The notes beneath the pieces were generated by a model that did not search any database, was not told where the DNA came from, and worked only from the letters and a program-made list of their open reading frames with translations. From Candidatus Krumholzibacteriia bacterium (GTDB lineage Bacteria > Krumholzibacteriota > Krumholzibacteriia > Krumholzibacteriales > Krumholzibacteriaceae): a stretch of DNA of 37,793 nucleotides. The translations under genes were made by a program, and so were the position numbers. Location: assembly GCA_025453655.1 (NCBI GenBank), contig JALOPX010000004.1, positions 1 through 37,793 of the forward strand, given 5' to 3'. Shown here piece by piece: positions 30,142-36,949 of this stretch (within the stretch, counting starts at the first letter, position 1; each line of letters opens with the position of its first letter).

Positions 30142-32044
30142 AACCGTCGCGGCGATAAGCATCGCGGTCGCGGTACTCGCGGCCTTCCCGGCGGCCGCCC
30201 GGGCGCAGTCGCGCGCCGTCGCCCCGCGCCGGAGCGGGGCGGAGCGCGTGGGCCCGGCGGGAAGCGAGAGGAACAGGATCGCGAGGCTGATGAACGACAG
30301 GAAATACGGCGAGGCGATCGCCGCCCTGGAGGCCCTTTGCGATTCCTTTCCCGAAGCCCACGATCTCGCGGAGCTGCTCTCCACCTGTTACCTCAGGGAG
30401 GGAAGGCCGGAGGAAGCGGCGGCGCTCCTCGAGAAAAGGCTCGCCGCCGAGCCGCGCTGGACCGGGTTCGCGAGGAACCTCGGCCTTGCCTATCTGAATC
30501 TCGGCAGGAGGGAGGACGCGCTTCGCGCCTGGCGGTCCCTTCTCGCAGGGGAAGAGGGGGAAGAAAATTACATGGCCGTCGCCGATCTTCAATGGAACGC
30601 CGGGATGTATGAAGAGGCCGTGGAAACCCTTACGGAAGGGGCGCTGATCGAAGAATATTTCATTTCCTGCACTACGGAGCTGATAAGGTTCCAGAGGCTC
30701 AGGGGGGACGCGGAGGCCGCCTTCGCCGGAGCCCTCCGGCTCGCCGAAAGGGAAAGTAATCCCTACGGGGGCAGGACAGGGTTGCTGCGCGATATATTTC
30801 TCGAGGCGGACGGGAAGGAAAGGCTGCTGGCGATGGTCGATTCGCTCTCGATCGGCGCCGGGGGGAACAGGGCCTTCTTTGCACTCACCTCGGCCCTCCT
30901 CAGGGCCGGGACGGGTGATTTTTCGCCGGCCCGGGAGCTGGTGGCCGCGGATCGGAAACCGGATCTCGGCCCGGAGGAAATCTACTATTTCGCCTCGGCC
31001 CTGCTCGAGATGAGGGACCAGCGGAACGCGGAAGGGTACGAGGATCTCTTCCTGGAACTGATCGATCTTTTCATGGAAAAATACCCGAGGTCCCCGATGG
31101 TGCCGCAGATGACGCTGGTCGCCGCGCGCTACAGCCATGAAACGGGTGCGGGCGCCGGGCCTGAAGGCCGGGTCCATCTTGAAAAGGCCCTCGAGCTCGC
31201 CGACAGGATACTGGCCAACCGCGCGTGGGCCGCGTACGCGGAGAAGGCGTCATTGCTCAAGGGCCGCGTCCTGCTCGAGAATCTGCGCGATCCCGCCCGC
31301 GCGCTCTCCGCGCTGGATGAAGCGGCATGGAGCTCGCCGGACGGCCTCAGGGAGGGCGAGGAGCTGAAGGTTCAGGCGAATCTCGCGGCGGGAAGGTGGG
31401 AGGAGGCGAAAAGAGCCGGGGCCGCCGCCGAATCGGGGGGCGACTCGATAATCGCGGCCGCGCGCAGTTACGGCGCGGCGATGGCGACATTCCTTTCGGG
31501 GGAATTCGGGGCCGGGATCGACTCGCTGTCCGGGATGGCGAAAAGGTATCCCTGGAGCAAATGGGCCAACGACGCCCTCGAGACGGCCGTCACCGCGAGG
31601 CTGTCGCTGAACGACGGAGGCGCGGGCCTGGAAACCTACGTCGGCGCGGTGAATGACGCGTCGGCCGGGCGCTTCGGCGCTGCGCTCGCGGCGCTCGATT
31701 CCCTGGAGTCAGAAGCGCCCGGAACGGCTCTGGCGGCAAGGGCGGCATACATGAGAAGCGGCATCCTTCTCGAGCTCGGGAGGGAAGGGGATGCCTCCGC
31801 CGCCCTGGAGGGACTCGCCGAAGGATACCCTCTCGACAGGTTCGCGCCGAGGGCGCTCGAGAGGCTCGGGGCGATGGCGGAGACGGCGGATCCGCAAAAG
31901 GCGTCCGCTTACTACGCCTCGATCATCGAAAAATATCCGGATTACATTTTCATGGAGAGGGTGAGAACCCGGTACATGAGCCTGCAGAGAGAATCCGCGG
32001 TCCCGGGCGAATTCCGTGAAGAGGCGGGAGGAGGGTTGCGATGA
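30137..32044 (+). CDS. secreted TPR-repeat protein with apparent ATT start
   Basis: From ATT at 30137 the product is 635 residues. It begins with a textbook signal peptide (R-T-V-A-A-I-S-I-A-V-A-V-L..., ending A-R-A-Q). The rest is helical with degenerate TPR units. Examples are 'NRIARLMNDRKYGEAIAALE', 'AGMYEEAVETLTEGALIEEY' and near the C-terminus 'GSI/LLELGREGDASAALEGLAEGYP'-like repeats followed by 'YYASIIEKYPDYIFMERVR', typical of BamD/YbgF-type outer-membrane-associated TPRs. A conventional start exists only at GTG 30248, which would remove the signal. It is probably a periplasmic scaffold for the DUF4175 protein or neighbours; that is inferred from the operon. Its stop overlaps the next start (ATGA). 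Confidence 0.75.
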   Translation: MRTVAAISIAVAVLAAFPAAARAQSRAVAPRRSGAERVGPAGSERNRIARLMNDRKYGEAIAALEALCDSFPEAHDLAELLSTCYLREGRPEEAAALLEKRLAAEPRWTGFARNLGLAYLNLGRREDALRAWRSLLAGEEGEENYMAVADLQWNAGMYEEAVETLTEGALIEEYFISCTTELIRFQRLRGDAEAAFAGALRLAERESNPYGGRTGLLRDIFLEADGKERLLAMVDSLSIGAGGNRAFFALTSALLRAGTGDFSPARELVAADRKPDLGPEEIYYFASALLEMRDQRNAEGYEDLFLELIDLFMEKYPRSPMVPQMTLVAARYSHETGAGAGPEGRVHLEKALELADRILANRAWAAYAEKASLLKGRVLLENLRDPARALSALDEAAWSSPDGLREGEELKVQANLAAGRWEEAKRAGAAAESGGDSIIAAARSYGAAMATFLSGEFGAGIDSLSGMAKRYPWSKWANDALETAVTARLSLNDGGAGLETYVGAVNDASAGRFGAALAALDSLESEAPGTALAARAAYMRSGILLELGREGDASAALEGLAEGYPLDRFAPRALERLGAMAETADPQKASAYYASIIEKYPDYIFMERVRTRYMSLQRESAVPGEFREEAGGGLR

Positions 32045-33321
32045 AGGGAAGACACTGCCGCCGCTCCGCTTTCACGGCCTGCCTGATCCTCGCCCTTCTC
32101 GGCGCCATGGGAGCCGGGGCGCAGGGCGGGATCCTCGTGCCGATGGACCTTGCCCAGACGAACCACCTGAAAGCATACGGCCTGGCGTGGCAGGTCCTGT
32201 CGAGGGGGACGGACGTCAAATGGCTTCTGAATTACCGCGGCGGCTCCTTCCTGTTGCCCGAATCGTCATGGATCGGATTCGAGGCGCAGGCGAGAAACGT
32301 TTACATCGAGAGGGTCTCCGCGGAAAAAATCGCGGCGATCTTCACGGAGATCGAGGAGGGGAACATGGAGCTGATACTCCTCGAGAAGGCCCCGGAGATA
32401 GCGATTTACGCCCCCCCGAACAAGCAGCCCTGGGACGACGCCGTGATGATGGCCCTCGACTACGCGGGGATCCCCTACGTCACGTTATACGACAGGGAGG
32501 TCCTCGCCGGGAGGCTCGGAGAATTCGACTGGCTTCACCTTCACCACGAGGATTTCACCGGGCAGTACGGCAAATTCTACGGCAGCTACAGGAACGCCGA
32601 ATGGTACATAAGGGAGCAGATCCTCTTCGAGGAGATCGCCTCCTCCCTCGGGTTCAAAAAGGTGTCGGACGAGAAGAAGGCCGTGGCGGAGATGATCATG
32701 GAATACGTCCGGGCGGGGGGCTTCCTCTTCGCGATGTGCTCGGCCTGCGACGCGATCGATATCGCCCTCGCCGCGCATGGCATCGACATCGTTCCGAGGG
32801 AATTCGACCATGACGGGACGACCCCGGGCTGCGGGGAGAAGCTCGATTACGAGCGATGCTTCGCCTTCGAGGGGTTCAGCCTGGTGATGGATCCCTACGC
32901 GTACGAGTTCTCGGACATCGACATGACCGAGGCGGCGGCCCGGAGGGGGGAGGGGGCCGACTGGTTCACCCTCTTCGAATTCTCGGCCAGGCACGACCCG
33001 GTTCCGACGATGCTCGTGCAGAACCATGTCTCGGTGATAAAGGGATTCATGGGGCAGACGACATCGTTCAGAAAAAGTCTCGTGAAGAAGAAGGTCGTCC
33101 TGCTCGGGGAGGTGAAGGGGCGCGACGAGGTCCGCTACCTTCACGGAAATTTCGGCAAGGGCACCTTCACATTTCTCGGCGGCCACGATCCGGAGGACTA
33201 CCAGCATTTCGTCGGCGATCCTCCGACCGACCTGAGCCTCCATCCGAGGTCTCCGGGGTACCGCCTCATACTGAACAATGTCCTGTTCCCGGCCGCGAGG
33301 AAAAAGGAACAGAAGACATGA
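32041..33321 (+). CDS. secreted 'asparagine synthetase B-like' GATase-fold protein
   Basis: The 426-residue protein has a signal peptide (to ~residue 28) followed by 'ILVPMDLAQTNHLKAYGLAW' and 'VKWLLNYRGGSFLLP', hallmarks of a family in FCB-group bacteria often labelled 'asparagine synthetase B'. None of the AsnB N-terminal nucleophile or ATP-pyrophosphatase motifs is present, so that label looks like an annotation error. The central part ('WLHLHHEDFTGQYGKFYG', then 'AGGFLFAMCSACDAIDIALA') suggests a glutamine-amidotransferase-like flavodoxin fold with a cysteine near the nucleophile-elbow position; the end 'GKGTFTFLGGHDPEDYQHFV' is like other GATase-like domains. It is presumably periplasmic; the substrate is unknown. 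It is coupled to the TPR gene by a four-base overlap and is the last gene of the operon. Confidence 0.7.
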   Translation: MKGRHCRRSAFTACLILALLGAMGAGAQGGILVPMDLAQTNHLKAYGLAWQVLSRGTDVKWLLNYRGGSFLLPESSWIGFEAQARNVYIERVSAEKIAAIFTEIEEGNMELILLEKAPEIAIYAPPNKQPWDDAVMMALDYAGIPYVTLYDREVLAGRLGEFDWLHLHHEDFTGQYGKFYGSYRNAEWYIREQILFEEIASSLGFKKVSDEKKAVAEMIMEYVRAGGFLFAMCSACDAIDIALAAHGIDIVPREFDHDGTTPGCGEKLDYERCFAFEGFSLVMDPYAYEFSDIDMTEAAARRGEGADWFTLFEFSARHDPVPTMLVQNHVSVIKGFMGQTTSFRKSLVKKKVVLLGEVKGRDEVRYLHGNFGKGTFTFLGGHDPEDYQHFVGDPPTDLSLHPRSPGYRLILNNVLFPAARKKEQKT

Positions 33322-33393
33322 CGGCGCGCGGGGAGCCCCGCCGCCGTTCAAGGCGGCCCCGATGCTCCGCGGATCGCCCCGGATCATTTTTTC

Positions 33394-33422
33394 TTGACAG
33401 GGTTTCGGAAACCGGGGATTAT
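33394..33422 (+). promoter_or_regulatory. sigma-70-type promoter for the small zinc-ribbon gene
   Basis: A perfect TTGACA at 33394-33399 is followed after 17 bases by GATTAT (33417-33422; four of six consensus bases). Transcription would begin near 33430, 80 bases before the ATG at 33512. Confidence 0.55.
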
Positions 33423-33511
33423 GAGCCCTCAGGTAAGATTCATTGAATGGCCGGGACAAACGTGGAGATGGAGGTGAAAGATCCGGTGGGAGGGGAGTCC
33501 GGATCGGGATT

Positions 33512-33703
33512 ATGCCGGAAATGTATACAGGATGTCTCAAATGCAACAAGGGCGTTCTTCTGCCCCTGTCGGATTACGGCAGAGATGGAGCTCCGATCAG
33601 ATACAAGGCCTGGGTTTGCAACAATCCGGAATGCGGATACAATATCAGGATCGACAACGGCGAGATCAGCATCGGCAAAGAGCTGACCTTTTCCAGCAAG
33701 TAG
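33512..33703 (+). CDS. small zinc-ribbon protein
   Basis: From the ATG at 33512 the product is 63 residues. It contains one zinc ribbon: CxxC in 'YTGCLKCNKGVLLPLSDYG' and CxxxxC in 'KAWVCNNPECGYNIRIDNGE'. It resembles a family of roughly 60-residue proteins found in deltaproteobacterial and FCB-type genomes with no known role. In-frame starts at 33443 and out-of-frame ORFs at 33447 exist, but the extra N-terminal residues (Gly/Arg/Asp-rich) are not protein-like. A second ATG at 33521 is also possible. The gene has its own promoter (33394-33422) and a strong terminator (33727-33762), so it is a monocistronic unit. Confidence 0.7.
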   Translation: MPEMYTGCLKCNKGVLLPLSDYGRDGAPIRYKAWVCNNPECGYNIRIDNGEISIGKELTFSSK

Positions 33704-33720
33704 CCGCATCGCAGGCCGGT

Positions 33721-34587
33721 TTACGGGGATGAAGGCCCGCCGGGGTCTTCATCCTTTTTTTTGCCCCGGCGCCCGAACGCCTCGGTGAGAGCGACCGCGG
33801 CGGCAAGGGCGGCGACAGACGCGAGCAGCCACGCGATCCGCGGGGGGTCGCCCGAGCCGCTCCTTATCGTCTCCTCGCTCGCCGCGCTCAGCCTCGCGAA
33901 TGAGACGAGATTGAACAGCGCGTGCGCGAGGAACGGGTAGAAGAGGTTGCCGGTCCTGAGGTACAGATATCCGAGGACGATCCCGAACCAGGCGACGCCC
34001 GCGAGGATATCGAGGTTGAAATGTGACAGCCCGAAGACCGCGGCGGCGAGGGCCACGGCGAGGGCGCCGTTGAAATTCCTCTGAAATATCCGCTGAATGA
34101 AACCCCTGAAAAGCAATTCCTCGCCGAAGGGCGAAAGGATCACGATCCCAAGGCCGAGCGACAGAAGGGAGGCGATCCCTTTGGGCTTGATTGCGAGAAG
34201 GAACCTGATATACTCATCGTTCGCGGGATCGTTCCTTTCAAACAGCCACGAAAGAGCTTCGCTCGGCAGGACGGATCCGGCGGCGGCAAGAAGCGCGACA
34301 GCCGTCATCCCGAACTCCGGGCGCGACAGGCTGAATTCCGGGACGACGCCGGCGCCGAATCTTCGAATGATGAGAAGAAGCGGAAGGACGATCCCGAGAA
34401 GCGCGGGGACCGACATCGAAAGGGCGACGTGCCCGCCGAGGTAGAGAAGGGCCGAGAGGGACGTGTACATGAGGAAGCACGCGACCGCGTAGACGAGCAG
34501 CACGTAGTTGTTCATCGTCTCCGGCAGGGGCCCGCGCGCGAGCCCTGGATCGGATTCCGGGCCGGGGTTTCTTCCGTCTTCCGTCAT
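33721..34587 (-). CDS. CPBP family intramembrane glutamic endopeptidase
   Basis: The protein (288 residues from the ATG at 34587) has about seven to eight membrane segments and the CPBP (CAAX protease and bacteriocin-processing) motifs: 'SPFGEELLFRGFIQRIFQ' with the paired glutamates and arginine, 'VFGLSHFNLDIL' with the histidine, and 'FYPFLAHALFNLVSF'. CPBP proteases cleave membrane proteins or peptides, and bacterial members serve maturation or bacteriocin immunity; the substrate is unknown. An ATG at 34515 (MNNYVLLVYA...) has a better Shine-Dalgarno (GGAG) and a normal family start, so the true protein may be 24 residues shorter. The gene is divergent from the HAD gene and convergent with the zinc-ribbon gene. 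Confidence 0.9.
   Translation of the reverse strand: MTEDGRNPGPESDPGLARGPLPETMNNYVLLVYAVACFLMYTSLSALLYLGGHVALSMSVPALLGIVLPLLLIIRRFGAGVVPEFSLSRPEFGMTAVALLAAAGSVLPSEALSWLFERNDPANDEYIRFLLAIKPKGIASLLSLGLGIVILSPFGEELLFRGFIQRIFQRNFNGALAVALAAAVFGLSHFNLDILAGVAWFGIVLGYLYLRTGNLFYPFLAHALFNLVSFARLSAASEETIRSGSGDPPRIAWLLASVAALAAAVALTEAFGRRGKKKDEDPGGPSSP
33727..33762 (+). terminator. strong intrinsic terminator, overlapping the CPBP gene end
   Basis: GGATGAAG (33727-33734) pairs with CTTCATCC (33747-33754), with further inner C-G pairs and a four-base loop, followed by eight T residues (33755-33762). It terminates the small zinc-ribbon transcript 24 bases after its stop. The same DNA encodes the C-terminal 'KKKDEDPGG' of the convergent CPBP gene on the other strand. 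Confidence 0.85.
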
Positions 34588-34637
34588 GCGCGAAGGATAT
34601 AACGCCCACCGCGGAGGCGGCAAGAAGAAAGGCTGTG

Positions 34638-35336
34638 ATGATAAAGCTGATCATATTCGACCTCGACAACACCCTCACCGATTTCATCGGGATGAAGGAG
34701 GATTCGATCGACGCGGCCGTGACTGCGATGATCGACGCGGGGCTCGATTTTTCCGCGGAAAAAATCCGCTCGGAGATATTCAGGATTTACGACGAGGAGG
34801 GGATCGAGTACCAGAAGGTTTTCAACAGGCTTCTCGTCGATCTCGTGGGGGCCGTCGACTACAGGATCATGGCGGCGGGGATCGTCTCGTACCGCAAGGC
34901 CCGCGAGGCCGCCCTCGTCCTTTATCCCCACGTCAACAGGACCCTTCTCGCGCTGATCAAGAAGGGGCTGAAGCTCGCCGTCATCTCGGACGCGCCGAGA
35001 CAGGAGGCGTGGATGAGGCTCTGCTACCTCCAGCTTCAGCACCTCTTCGACACGGTCGTCGCCTTCGAGGATTCGGGTGAGCACAAACCGAGCCCGGTCC
35101 CCTTCCGGATGGTCCTCGACCAGCTCGGGATGAAGCCGGAGGAGGCGCTGATGGTCGGCGACTGGCCGGAAAGGGACATCGCGGGCGCGTCGGAGCTCGG
35201 GATAAGGACGGTCTTCGCCAGGTACGGCGACACATTCGGGACGAAGGTGTCCGGGGCGGATTACGACATCGACGACATCTTCGAGCTCGTGGGGATAGTT
35301 GACGGGATCAACGGCGCCGAGTCGAAAGGAAATTGA
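34638..35336 (+). CDS. HAD family hydrolase (subfamily IA)
   Basis: The 232-residue protein shows all four HAD motifs: 'IIFDLDNTLTDF' with the nucleophile aspartate and acid/base aspartate, 'LAVISDAPRQEA' (motif II Ser), the lysine in 'EHKPSPVPFRMVL' (III) and 'EALMVGDWPERDIAGA' (IV). A helical cap lies between motifs I and II, as in subfamily IA phosphatases, and the spacing resembles the TIGR02253 group. It would hydrolyse a small phosphorylated metabolite in the cytoplasm; the substrate is unknown. GTG at 34635 and ATG at 34638 are adjacent, and I prefer the ATG. The nnr gene starts one base after the stop, so the two share a transcript. Confidence 0.93.
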   Translation: MIKLIIFDLDNTLTDFIGMKEDSIDAAVTAMIDAGLDFSAEKIRSEIFRIYDEEGIEYQKVFNRLLVDLVGAVDYRIMAAGIVSYRKAREAALVLYPHVNRTLLALIKKGLKLAVISDAPRQEAWMRLCYLQLQHLFDTVVAFEDSGEHKPSPVPFRMVLDQLGMKPEEALMVGDWPERDIAGASELGIRTVFARYGDTFGTKVSGADYDIDDIFELVGIVDGINGAESKGN

Positions 35337-35337
35337 G

Positions 35338-36912
35338 ATGCTGCTTGTCACGAGCGAAACGATGCGCAGGCTGGACGAGGAGACGATAAAGAGGTTCGAG
35401 CCCGGGCTCGTGCTGATGGAGCGCGCCGGGCAGGGGATATTCGAGTCGATCATGGAATTCGTCGATGAGCCGGGGGACGAGTGCGCGTCGATATTCCTCG
35501 GGAGCGGGAACAACGCGGGAGACGGCCTCGTCACGGCGAGGCTTCTCGCGGGGGCCGGGATGAAGGTGATACTCCACTACATGCGCGACCCGGAGAAACT
35601 GTCGCCGGACGCGTTCAAGAACTACAAGCGGCTCGACGGGAAGCGCGGCGGCAGGGTCGTGGAGGAGATATTCCCCGGCATGGCCGACTGGAAACAGAGA
35701 TCGGCGGCCGCCCTCGAGGAGAGCACCTTCGTTGTCGACGCGCTCCTCGGCACAGGCATCGACAAGCCGGTGGGCGCCGATTACGGCGGGGCGATCGAGG
35801 CGATAAACGAATCCGGGCTTCCGGTGGTGGCCGTGGACATCCCGTCCGGGATAAACGGCACGACGGGAGAGGTCATGGGGTGCGCGGTCAGGGCCGACGT
35901 CACCGTTACGCTGGGCCTTCCGAAGACCGGCGCCGTATTTTATCCGGGGAAGGCGTTCTGCGGCTCGCTCGAGGTGGTCGACATAGGGATCCCGGACGAG
36001 GTCATGGCCGCGAGCGGCGTGGACGACCACATACTCGACATATACACGGCCCTCGGGGATCTTCCCGAGAGGCGCCCCGACTCGCACAAGTTCGGCTGCG
36101 GCTCCCTCCTCGTCGCGGCCGGAAGCAGAAGGTACTGCGGCGCCGCGTGGCTGACAGCCATGTCCGCCCTGAGGACGGGATGCGGCGTCGTCTATCTGGC
36201 GGGTCCCGAGTCGATAAGGACCGCCGTGCAATCGTCGGCGCCGGAGATCATATTCATCGCGCTTCCCGAAACCGCAAGCGGATCGATCGCGGAGGAAGCC
36301 GCCGAATCGCTGATGCGCGAGGCGCGGTTCGACGCCATGGCCGTCGGGCCGGGGCTTACGACCGATCCCGGGACCGCGGCCTTCGTCGGCCGCATCGTCG
36401 AGCTCTGCAAGGCCCCGATGGTTCTCGACGCCGACGCGCTCAACGCCTTCGAGGGAAGGCTCGGCGAAATCTCGCGGCTTTCCGCCGGGAAGGAAATCAT
36501 CATCACCCCTCATTCCGGGGAGCTCGCAAGGCTGACCGGGAAGCAGGCGCCGGTCGCCCCGGCGGGGCGGATCGGCTCGCTCAGGGAACTCGCCGCTGGA
36601 ACCGGGCTGACGATCGTCCACAAGGGCGCCCCGACCGTCATCGCGCATCCTTCGGGGCGCGTCGACGTCAACGTCTTCGGCCATCCGGGCCAGGCGACGG
36701 CCGGCAGCGGGGACGTGCTGACCGGAGCGATAGCCGGGATTCTCGCGCAGTCGTCCGGCGCGGCCGCGGCCGCGCGCCTCGGGGTCTACCTGCAATCAAG
36801 GGCCGCCGAGTTCGCCGCCGAGACCACCGGGGAAAGAGGGATGACGGCGGGGGACTGCTGCGATTCGATCCCCCACGCGATGAAGGAGCTCGAGGAAGGG
36901 TGCGGGCTCTGA
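35338..36912 (+). CDS. nnr: bifunctional NAD(P)H-hydrate epimerase / ADP-dependent dehydratase
   Basis: The 524-residue protein carries both halves of the NAD(P)HX repair system. The N-terminal YjeF_N epimerase shows 'SSE'-like start 'VTSETMRRLDEE', the phosphate loop 'GSGNNAGDGLVTARLL', and 'VVAVDIPSGINGTTG'. The C-terminal carbohydrate-kinase-fold dehydratase shows 'MAVGPGLTTDPGT', 'PMVLDADALNAF', 'IITPHSGELARLTG' and 'GQATAGSGDVLTGAIAGILA'. It converts damaged, hydrated NAD(P)H back to NAD(P)H using ADP, in the cytoplasm. The length is normal for the fusion (E. coli Nnr ~515). I chose the ATG at 35338, preceded by AAAGGAAATTGAG; an upstream in-frame start at 35299 lies inside the HAD gene. 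Confidence 0.96.
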   Translation: MLLVTSETMRRLDEETIKRFEPGLVLMERAGQGIFESIMEFVDEPGDECASIFLGSGNNAGDGLVTARLLAGAGMKVILHYMRDPEKLSPDAFKNYKRLDGKRGGRVVEEIFPGMADWKQRSAAALEESTFVVDALLGTGIDKPVGADYGGAIEAINESGLPVVAVDIPSGINGTTGEVMGCAVRADVTVTLGLPKTGAVFYPGKAFCGSLEVVDIGIPDEVMAASGVDDHILDIYTALGDLPERRPDSHKFGCGSLLVAAGSRRYCGAAWLTAMSALRTGCGVVYLAGPESIRTAVQSSAPEIIFIALPETASGSIAEEAAESLMREARFDAMAVGPGLTTDPGTAAFVGRIVELCKAPMVLDADALNAFEGRLGEISRLSAGKEIIITPHSGELARLTGKQAPVAPAGRIGSLRELAAGTGLTIVHKGAPTVIAHPSGRVDVNVFGHPGQATAGSGDVLTGAIAGILAQSSGAAAAARLGVYLQSRAAEFAAETTGERGMTAGDCCDSIPHAMKELEEGCGL

Positions 36913-36939
36913 GGGGCCGGGCGCCCGCGCGCCGGGCGC

Positions 36940-36944
36940 GGAGG
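36940..36944 (+). promoter_or_regulatory. Shine-Dalgarno that points to an ATC start for thiL
   Basis: GGAGG lies five bases before the in-frame ATC at 36950. The only ordinary in-frame start, ATG at 36974, has no spaced Shine-Dalgarno; the ATG at 36945 is out of frame and closes after eight codons. Confidence 0.45.
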
Positions 36945-36949
36945 ATGCC

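Noticed and set aside
32041-33321. Genuine asparagine synthetase B
   Set aside because: No N-terminal catalytic cysteine of a class II amidotransferase and no SGGxDS ATP-pyrophosphatase motif; a signal peptide is present instead.
33340-33357. GCCGCC/GGCGGC hairpin after the AsnB-like gene as an operon terminator
   Set aside because: The stem is six base pairs and the nearest T-tract begins about 28 bases later, so it is not a convincing intrinsic terminator; termination may lie here but cannot be supported.
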